8,278 bases of DNA from Clostridiales bacterium UBA8153 (lineage in GTDB: Bacteria; Bacillota; Sulfobacillia; UBA8153): contig DMHJ01000221.1 of the NCBI GenBank assembly GCA_003449495.1, forward strand, positions 3,435 to 11,712, read 5' to 3'. The notes beneath the pieces were generated by a model, which was given only the letters and a program-made list of their open reading frames with translations, had not been told where the DNA came from and made no database searches. Made by a program: the position numbers and the translations under genes. The stretch's first letter is position 1, and each line of letters starts with the position of its first letter. Below are positions 8,007 through 8,278 of this stretch, in pieces.

Positions 8007-8164
8007 AAGGTCGCACCACCCTTCTTCCAGCGCCGGCTGCCCCAAGAAAGACAGCCGCTACGCACGGCAGCTACCGGGCCACCCCGGCGGTGGGTTAAAC
8101 CGCACCGGATTCCCCTGCTGATCTTTGGGATCCTATCTTGCATACTTATCAGCCATCGCCATAC
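8007..8164 (-). promoter_or_regulatory. Structured 5' leader of the rnf operon
   Basis: If transcription starts near 8164, the leader before rnfC is about 157 nt. On the minus strand it can form a 5-bp hairpin CCACC-N5-GGTGG (8079-8093). Two further stems are mutually exclusive because they share bases: AGCTGC/GCGGCT (8067-8072 with 8053-8058) and CGGCTG/CAGCCG (8052-8057 with 8034-8039). The second ends about 14 nt before the ribosome binding site region of rnfC. No U-tract follows, so it is not a classical attenuator. No known riboswitch class is recognised. A 9-codon frame (ATG at 8160-8162, stop at 8133-8135) opens almost at the predicted start. Confidence 0.4.
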
Positions 8165-8170
8165 TAGGGT

Positions 8171-8199
8171 ATTCTAACATAGAAGGCCACCACAGACAA
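8171..8199 (-). promoter_or_regulatory. Sigma-A-type promoter for the rnf operon
   Basis: On the minus strand, TTGTCT (-35, 8194-8199) and TAGAAT (-10, 8171-8176) are separated by exactly 17 nt. Four of six and five of six bases match TTGACA and TATAAT. The predicted start is near 8164. This is the best promoter match seen in the window, and its surroundings are locally AT-richer than the genes. Confidence 0.65.
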
Positions 8200-8203
8200 C
8201 CAG

Positions 8204-8221
8204 CGGCAGTTCCCACTGCCG
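8204..8221. repeat. Perfect 7-bp inverted repeat upstream of the rnf promoter
   Basis: The arms CGGCAGT and ACTGCCG flank a 4-nt centre (TCCC on the plus strand). The repeat ends 4 bp upstream of the -35 hexamer, where activators or repressors often bind. It could equally be an RNA hairpin with a GGGA loop from a transcript entering from further upstream, but no T-tract follows on either strand. The remaining bases to the window edge (8222-8278) show no recognisable feature. Confidence 0.5.
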
Positions 8222-8278
8222 GGCCACGTCAAAGTCTTGAGAAACCAGGGGGATGCAGGGCGTTGAGAAAGGGTCTGG

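Noticed and set aside
8034..8057. CGGCTG/CAGCCG hairpin as an intrinsic terminator before rnfC
   Set aside because: The loop is 12 nt, the stem is 6 bp, and no U-tract follows on the minus strand.
8070..8125. Resemblance of GGGGAATCCGGTGCGG in the rnf leader to part of a cobalamin riboswitch
   Set aside because: Only a short GGTG-containing piece is similar. The B12 box and the remaining conserved core are not found, and Rnf is not a usual target.

Overview
The window carries one run of genes, all on the minus strand, in GC-rich DNA. Read in the direction of transcription (high to low coordinates) it holds rnfC, rnfD, rnfE, rnfA, rnfB, apbE, a small DUF4321-type membrane protein, maf, radC and the first part of mreB. 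The organism is most likely an anaerobic Firmicute of the Clostridia/Moorella/Desulfotomaculum type. This is inferred from the rnfC-first gene order, the short (about 445 residue) RnfC, strong GGAGG-type ribosome binding sites, frequent GTG starts, and the DUF4321-maf-radC-mreB neighbourhood known from such genomes. The species cannot be named from the sequence.

Region 3621-8006 is an operon for the Rnf complex, a membrane ferredoxin:NAD+ oxidoreductase coupled to Na+ or H+ transport. It starts behind a good sigma-A-like promoter (TTGTCT-17-TAGAAT, 8171-8199) with a structured leader of about 157 nt. A perfect 7-bp inverted repeat lies just upstream of the -35. The genes are 15-20 nt apart, or overlap by 4 nt at rnfD/rnfE. 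apbE (2455-3498) encodes the FAD:protein FMN transferase that attaches FMN to Rnf flavoproteins, and follows after a 122-nt gap.

The main oddity is that the classical clostridial order is rnfC-D-G-E-A-B, but rnfG is absent here. The rnfD stop overlaps the rnfE start (GTGA), so there is no room for it. RnfD keeps a flavinylation-type motif (DGVTTATPL), so ApbE still has a visible target. Either RnfG is encoded elsewhere, or this is an Rnf variant lacking its usual extracytoplasmic flavin subunit.

Region 1-2355 is a growth and cell-shape cluster: DUF4321 protein, Maf nucleotide pyrophosphatase, RadC (UPF0758) and MreB. MreB runs off the left edge after about 252 codons. Stretches without genes are short: 2356-2454, 3499-3620 and 8007-8278. 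I see no tRNA, rRNA, CRISPR array, insertion sequence or prophage.
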